The notes under the pieces were generated by a model. That model had not been told where the DNA came from. It saw only the letters and a program-made list of their open reading frames with translations, and ran no database searches. A stretch of 64,000 bases of DNA from Lamellibrachia satsuma (lineage: Eukaryota > Annelida > Polychaeta > Sabellida > Siboglinidae): positions 4,356,001 to 4,420,000 of the forward strand of contig BSQZ01000038.1 in assembly GCA_033239005.1 (NCBI GenBank), written 5' to 3'. Of this stretch, positions 59,043 to 64,000 are shown piece by piece. Each line of letters begins with the position of its first letter. The stretch's first letter is position 1. Both the position numbers and the translations under genes were made by a program.

Positions 59043-59122
<80 letters not shown>
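59031..59122. repeat. (TA)n microsatellite
   Basis: Directly follows the 41-bp array: about 40 TA dinucleotides with a tgtg interruption. Confidence 0.97.
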
Positions 59123-59125
<3 letters not shown>

Positions 59126-59244
59126 GATGCTACAAGAAAAATATAAAACTTGTACCTTTAGGGCTTCATAGGAACAGCTAATTAACAAAATGTATGGACA
59201 CATAAATATACATGGTGTAAGCAACACTGTGATGTGTTTGCCAG

Positions 59245-59405
59245 GCCCCGGAGGTGATAATGTCGCTGCAGTATGATGCCAAGGCAGACCTGTGGAGTGT
59301 TGGTACAATCGTCTACCAATGTCTCACCGGCAAGGCCCCATTCCAGGCTCAGACTCCGCAACAACTCAAACAGTTCTACGAGAAAAACGCCATATTGCAG
59401 CCTAA
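59245..59405 (+). CDS. ULK1/ULK2: ULK exon 9: APE motif and C-lobe
   Basis: The acceptor is tgtttgccag and the donor CTAA|GTGAGT. Phase 0 in, phase 2 out. It encodes [40 protein letters not shown] and [16 protein letters not shown] and DLWSVG are the kinase subdomain VIII and IX signatures. Confidence 0.97.
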
Positions 59406-59465
59406 GTGAGTGCACCCTGCCGCGATGAACTCTCCTAGAGATAAGATGATCCTTTTTTGAAGCAA

Positions 59466-60281
59466 CATCATGACAGTTGTCACTCTGATCATCATGACAG
59501 TTGTCACTTTGATCATCATGGCAGTTGTCACTCTGATCATCATGACAGTTGTCACTCTGATCATCATGACAGTTGTCACTCTGATCATCATGACAGTTGT
59601 CGCTCTGATCATCATGACAGTTGTCGCTCTGATCATCATGACAGCTGTCGCTCTGATCATCATGACAGTTGTCGCTCTGATCATCATGACAGCTGTCGCT
59701 CTGATCATCATGACAGCTGTCGCTCTGATCATCATGACAGTTGTCGCTCTGATCATCATGACAGTTGTCGCTCTGATCATCATGACAGTTGTCGCTCTGA
59801 TCATCATGACAGTTGTCGCTCTGATCATCATGACAGCTGTCGCTCTGATCATCATGACAGTTGTCGCTCTGATCATCATGACAGTTGTCGCTCTGATCAT
59901 CATGACAGTTGTCGCTCTGATCATCATGAAAGTTGTCGCTCTGATCATCATGACAGTTGTCGCTCTGATCATCATGACAGCTGTCGCTCTGATCATCATG
60001 ACAGCTGTCGCTCTGATCATCATGACAGCTGTCGCTCTGATCATCATGACAGTTGTCGCTCTGATCATCATGACAGCTGTCGCTCTGATCGTCATGACAG
60101 CTGTCGCTCTGATCGTCATGACAGCTGTCGCTCTGATCATCATGACAGTTGTCACTCTGATCATCATGACAGTTGTCGCTCTGATCATCATGACAGTTGT
60201 CGCTCTGATCATCATGACAGCTGTCACTCTGATCATCATGACAGCTGTCACTCTGATCATCATGACAGCTGTCACTCTGAT
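59466..60281. repeat. Minisatellite, 24-bp unit, 34 copies
   Basis: Exactly 816 bp. Units are catcatgacagttgtcgctc plus tgat. Variants: GACAGCTGTC (a 10-bp palindrome) versus GACAGTTGTC, and cactc versus cgctc. The CA form occupies both ends and the CG form the middle. Open frames on both strands (up to 329 codons) result from an 8-codon unit without stops. Confidence 0.98.
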
Positions 60282-60704
60282 CTTGTCTTTAATTATGGTT
60301 GTGTGGAACAAGTTTAACTCTGAATAAAATTTCTTGACAAAAGAAATGTCAAGAGCAAGGTTCATTACTAGTTACATTTTTAGTCTAATTCAATTTTCAC
60401 CTGATGGTAATCTCGGTCAACTGGACCCTTAATCATTATCAGCTTGACTTTTAACTTTTCATTTCACTAAAACACCCAAACCTTCACTTTCAAAATCGAT
60501 TATATATTTTTGTTCTGATGATTTCAGACAAACTTTTAGTTCACTATACTTGCTAATATATGAAGACTTCTATTGTGTGCAGTTACTTGGTAACACTAGC
60601 TCAGATTCAAACCAAAGCCTTTTAACTAGTTCAGTGTACCTCTAATGATCGCAAAATATTACTATTTGATGTGTTTAATTTCACATTGGTGTCTTCTTCT
60701 GCAG
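60282..60704 (+). other. ULK intron 9, end: nothing seen
   Basis: About 420 bp up to the acceptor cttcttctgcag. Confidence 0.6.
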
Positions 60705-60787
60705 CGTCCCCCCCGGGACATCCAAGGAACTGAAGCATCTGCTTCTGACTCTGCTGAAGAGGAACGCCAAGGAGAGAATAGACTTTG
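60705..60787 (+). CDS. ULK1/ULK2: ULK exon 10: C-lobe helices
   Basis: Phase 2 in, phase 1 out, donor TTTG|GTAGGT. It encodes VPPGTSKELKHLLLTLLKRN then AKERIDF. The RN-KERI pattern with the conserved Arg closes the kinase fold. Confidence 0.95.
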
Positions 60788-61439
60788 GTAGGTTTGCTTT
60801 GCATTGCCCCCCCCCGGGGGTTGTGCAGTTGCCAGATCACTGCCCCCTCCGAACAAAAAGCTGTTGTTAAAAAATTGCATGTTACTTAATTTATTAATAA
60901 CATTTAAGTCTTTGTTCCTGGAGGGGTAACTGTCGATACCCTGTCAGCACACCCAGGGGAATTTAAACACCCATCTCTCTGAACTAAGCAATTTGTATTT
61001 ATGTAATAGTTGACATGATTTTGTAAAATAATATAACTTGTTAAATGTCGTTGACCTCGTAACTTTGTTTAGTTTTGTGTTAACAATCTCTGGTAGTTAA
61101 TAAAACCAAAGTTGAAATATCTGTGTCTCAATAATTATACATAGTGCAATTTGTGTAGTTGTACTTATTAAATGCATATAATAAATATATAAGAAATGTG
61201 AACAATATTTATATTTATAGATTATTATTATCATATATGTTATCATTTGGAATCTGTCATCGTCATTGTTGAATAATAACTAATGTTTTATCACAAATTA
61301 TACTTTTATGCTGCACAATGTGCATATAACTGTGCAGTTTGAATTGTGTAAGTTCAGGTAATAAAAACATGAACTGTTCACCAATTGTGGTAATGAGTAG
61401 TATGTAATATTATGTACAAATGTTGGCTTTGTGTTCCAG
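60788..61439 (+). other. ULK intron 10: nothing seen
   Basis: 650 bp. A C-run followed by G-run (cccccccccggggg) lies just inside the donor side. Otherwise AT-rich. Confidence 0.6.
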
Positions 61440-61484
61440 ACGACTTCTTCAAGCATCCGTTCCTAAACCCCAAAGCTAAGTCAT
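61440..61484 (+). CDS. ULK1/ULK2: ULK exon 11: end of the kinase domain
   Basis: The acceptor is gtgttccag and the donor TCAT|GTAAGT. Phase 1 in and out. It encodes DDFFKHPFLNPKAKS, the F-HPFL ending of the domain. Confidence 0.95.
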
Positions 61485-61540
61485 GTAAGTTGTAATATTG
61501 TTCATTTGGTGTTCTTAAGGGTACATAGTATGATAGATTT

Positions 61541-61800
61541 TATCGAAAAAATCATGTTATATAGTATAAGCTACGTCTGTTTTAGCACCTTGACCACTCA
61601 AACATGTTTTAATGAACCACATTTTAATATAATTTGACTGTTATTTAATTAATTTGAATATCTTGACCTGAATATCATGTTTGCCTTGCCTGCTGAACAG
61701 CAATGGTGATATTCGTAAACAGATAACGGTCAAATTATATATAAAAATTGTTGTTGAAACACATTTGGTCGATCAAGATGTGGAAATATAGACAAACCTC
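61541..61800. mobile_element. Foldback (long inverted repeat) element in ULK intron 11
   Basis: The left arm (about 61590-61660, with acatgttttaatgaaccac and taatataatttgactgtta) is matched in reverse complement by the right arm (about 61713-61790, with taacggtcaaattatatata and gaaacacatttggtcgatca). It can form a long imperfect hairpin. A related single arm occurs at 45135-45245. Confidence 0.6.
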
Positions 61801-62299
61801 TGTAGTTTGTACCATAAAACATGATTTGACAATAACAACAATCAGACTATTTATCTGTAATCTATACAGTATTTCAGAAGTCATATTCACGTAAAAGCCT
61901 GTGGATTATTTGTGTTTATATATAAAAAATTTAATGCCACAAAATATCCATCTACAATATGTAATATAAGAACTTCTCCTATATTGGATTATAATATTTT
62001 TTTAAAGATTACAGTTACAGGTAAATATTTTTATCTGAATAAGCATATATTTTATGCTAAATTTCATGCAGGACAATCTTTAATGTCAATAATTATATTA
62101 TAAAAAATGTCATTGTGACTTGCCTGAAATAAAACATTATTATATTATTATTAATGTGTAAGCCATACACTCAAATCTTACACTGCATGTTTCTTTGTAG
62201 ATTATTCCTTACAGATACTGATAAATTACACCAGATGTTTGTTTGTAGCATGGTGTTCCAGTCAGACACTGATAGCTTTGACTGCATGTTTGTTTCCAG
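61801..62299 (+). other. ULK intron 11, end: nothing seen
   Basis: About 500 bp of AT-rich intron up to the acceptor tgtttccag. Three loose repeats of a tgcatgtttctttgtag-like phrase occur near 62185-62300. Confidence 0.5.
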
Positions 62300-62412
62300 C
62301 ATCTCCTGTGCCAGTGCCACGGACCCGTCTACATGGCTCTTTGTCAGACTCACCTACTGTCAAAGCTGTCAGTACGTCACCACTGTCAGGACATGTCGCT
62401 GTGTCACCAACA
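62300..62412 (+). CDS. ULK1/ULK2: ULK exon 12: start of the Ser/Pro-rich linker
   Basis: Phase 1 in, phase 0 out, donor ACA|GTAAGT. It encodes SPVPVPRTRLHGSLSDSPTV then KAVSTSPLSGHVAVSPT. SPVPVP just after the kinase domain is shared with ULK1. Several SP/TP sites are possible phosphorylation sites. Confidence 0.93.
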
Positions 62413-62931
62413 GTAAGTGTGCAGTGACAATGAGTTAGACATTTGACCTGTTTATTGTGCTTGAGGTAATTATTAAATATACTTCACTTTCAAGTCTGCA
62501 ACATGTGTAAATTAAATTAAATGTTAATTCATACTTTATAAAGTAAATGTTTATATAGATATGATGAATGAGATGTTTATTTATTTATGTTCTTATTGTT
62601 TTGTATTATCATTATGTCATAAATTTATACCCATGTTTAAAAAAGACATTATCATACCATACATATCAAGATTTCTACCCAAGATTTTTTCACCTCTTGA
62701 CAATTTTGCTGTCAGTTCTATGTATAACTCAAAATGATGTGCGTACCTTGAATAATTACTCGTGTGGATCTTAAGTGAGACAATAATTTCAACTTCAATA
62801 TTATAGATTAATTTTCAAAATGTTGTTGTCGACATGAAAATTATGAAAGTCATCCATTTTTTTAAACTCCAGATAAACCTAGATTCTGATAGTGTGGAAG
62901 ACAATTGCACATATGTGTTTGATATATTTAG
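62413..62931 (+). other. ULK intron 12: nothing seen
   Basis: About 520 bp of AT-rich intron ending in the acceptor gatatatttag. Confidence 0.6.
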
Positions 62932-63082
62932 ATGCCGTGTCGACTGCCCCAGAGATCAGGGCATCAACTGATGGATATGGGCGGCTCACCCCAGGAGGGG
63001 TTTATGAAAGCTCATGGCAGATGTCTGACGCCCCCTGAAGACTTTGTTCTTGTGCCAGAGAATATCCCCTCTGATCACTCGG
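62932..63082 (+). CDS. ULK1/ULK2: ULK exon 13: LC3-interacting region
   Basis: Phase 0 in, phase 1 out, donor TCGG|GTACAT. It encodes GGSPQEGFMKAHGRCLTPPE then DFVLVPENIPSDHS. The core F-V-L-V (residues 357-360) preceded by Glu-Asp is a canonical LC3/GABARAP-interacting motif at the same residue number as in human ULK1. Confidence 0.94.
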
Positions 63083-63519
63083 GTACATTTACTAACAGTT
63101 GTAACCTTCTTGTCAGTTAGATATTGTGACTTCTTTCCAAACAAAATTAAAAGTAACACTTTTATGTAAAAACTGTTGTAGTAACAGTGTTTGTGGTAGC
63201 AGTGCTGGGATATTTTAATGTTGTTGTCACGCGAGTGTTGGCACACGTGTGTTGTCACATGACCAAAAGTAAGGTTATTTGCCCTGTATTTTGAGTCACA
63301 TATTTTTTTATTTGGCTTATTTTAAGAGCCCAATTTCTGTAATATGTAGGTCAGCTTTTGATCTGGAAATAAACATTACAATGTTGTATGTGTAGAAACT
63401 AAAATGGGGTTATAACCATACCTTTGTACCTTCCATTACTGTTATCTGTTACAAATTAAACTGCTCGCCATATATATAGTATGTGACAGGTTCGTTATTA
63501 ATAAATAACCTGGTTTCAG
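63083..63519 (+). other. ULK intron 13: nothing seen
   Basis: About 440 bp of AT-rich intron. Confidence 0.6.
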
Positions 63520-63580
63520 TGAGCAGTGCTGGGTCCGGGGGTCGCTACCCAAGTTCTGCCGACCTGACTGCAATATTTAG
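63520..63580 (+). CDS. ULK1/ULK2: ULK exon 14: linker
   Basis: The acceptor is cctggtttcag and the donor TTTAG|GTAAGT. Phase 1 in, phase 2 out. It encodes VSSAGSGGRYPSSADLTAIF then R. The length and phases join cleanly with both neighbours. Confidence 0.9.
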
Positions 63581-63869
63581 GTAAGTCGTAATATTTGAAA
63601 CAACATTGTTTATTGCATAATACAGCTGTGTGGATGTCGAACCATTTCCTTAAGTCTTACAAACATATGAAGCAATTTCCACAATAAGTCCTGTTTTGCT
63701 CATAGAAACTATACTGAATTGTGAAGGCACATTTTGTGAATTACTTGTCTCCAAAATGTTGCTAGATTTTTATTTATTTTTGTATTTTGTATTCTTATTA
63801 CATTTAATTATGTCCAAATGCTGGATGATCTCATGTTTCATGCTGCATGCGACCAAATCCTTGTTTTAG

Positions 63870-64000
63870 TGACAACTCTCCAGACTCGCCAAAACTCAAC
63901 CCGAAGTTGGTGCGGAACAGCCCCCGAGGGGGTTCGGTGCCGATGCGCAAGAAAGCAGCCCTGACAAGCTCACCCCGCCAGACAAGCCCTAGTCGCCCCT
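63870..64000 (+). CDS. ULK1/ULK2: ULK exon 15, cut by the window edge: Ser/Pro-rich linker
   Basis: The acceptor is ccttgttttag and the exon is entered in phase 2. It encodes SDNSPDSPKLNPKLVRNSPR, then a basic and Ser/Pro-rich stretch (RKKAALTSSPRQTSPSRP). Open to the last base. SP-rich and basic segments are typical of the ULK linker, where AMPK, mTOR and PKA sites lie in vertebrates; individual sites cannot be equated here. Confidence 0.92.

Larger units (their letters stand above)
27531..64000 (+). other. ULK1/ULK2: ULK1/ULK2 (Atg1/unc-51) autophagy-initiating kinase gene, 5' part (gene span)
   Basis: ULK kinases start autophagy by phosphorylating the ATG13-FIP200 and Beclin-VPS34 machinery at the phagophore. 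Fifteen coding exons are visible, all with GT-AG junctions and matching phases, giving about 433 residues without a stop. Residues about 7-275 form the kinase domain: P-loop [12 protein letters not shown] lysine (K39), HRDLKPQN (D134), DFG (D162), activation-loop Thr177 before CGSPMYMAPE, and DLWSVG. Exons 12-15 start the Ser/Pro-rich linker with an LC3-interacting core FVLV at residues 357-360, matching the position in human ULK1. The C-terminal ATG13-binding domain lies beyond the right edge. Intron sizes run from 0.27 to 14 kb and are packed with minisatellites. I cannot decide between ULK1 and ULK2; invertebrates usually have one gene equivalent to both. Confidence 0.97.

Noticed and set aside
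59376..60365. 329-codon minus and 286-codon plus frames
   Set aside because: By-products of a 24-bp stop-free unit in ULK intron 9.

Overview
This is a window of an AT-rich animal genome, most likely a marine invertebrate. Both recognisable host genes are metazoan, they are cut into short exons by GT-AG introns, and the spaces between exons hold non-LTR and Penelope-like retroelements, DNA-transposon remnants and an exceptional load of minisatellites. I cannot name the species from the sequence. There is no bacterial gene organisation, no CRISPR array, and I saw no rRNA or tRNA gene.

Left part (about 1-12.8 kb, minus strand): the 5' half of an AKAP1-type mitochondrial A-kinase anchor gene. 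Its first coding exon (12095-12796) encodes a membrane anchor followed by basic residues and a long low-complexity linker. A 10.1-kb intron separates it from an exon carrying most of a KH RNA-binding domain (1671-1983). The next exon (997-1133) finishes the KH domain. The Tudor-domain part expected of this family must lie beyond the left edge. The big intron holds a Mutator-like transposase remnant, a 1.2-kb hAT-like element with terminal inverted repeats, tandem arrays and a CR1-like LINE fragment. A LINE endonuclease remnant runs off the left edge.

Middle part (12.8-27.5 kb): a non-coding interval between two divergently transcribed genes. It contains several minisatellites, a LINE reverse-transcriptase tail, and a 5'-truncated CR1-like LINE abutting a Penelope-like element so that the two share one reading frame.

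Right part (27.5-64 kb, plus strand): the 5' half of a ULK1/ULK2 (Atg1/unc-51) autophagy kinase gene, 15 exons whose phases all agree. They cover the whole kinase domain and the start of the Ser/Pro-rich linker, including an LC3-interacting motif. The C-terminal domain lies beyond the right edge. Intron 1 carries a broken CR1-like LINE.

The most unusual feature is that two ULK minisatellites are built from copies of the gene's own exon-intron junctions. After exon 6 there are 18 in-frame 36-bp units, and after exon 8 there are 12 units of 41 bp. Each array repeats the exon end together with its 5' splice site, so the splicing machinery meets 18 and 12 candidate donors in a row. A 2.3-kb array in intron 3 repeats a CCAAT box and, in its outer blocks, a CACGTG E-box about every 26 bp. 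The two shortest exons (3 and 4) are preceded by UG-rich tracts. If the annotation is right, a mitochondrial PKA-anchoring gene and the autophagy-initiating kinase gene are arranged head to head; any functional link between them is inference.
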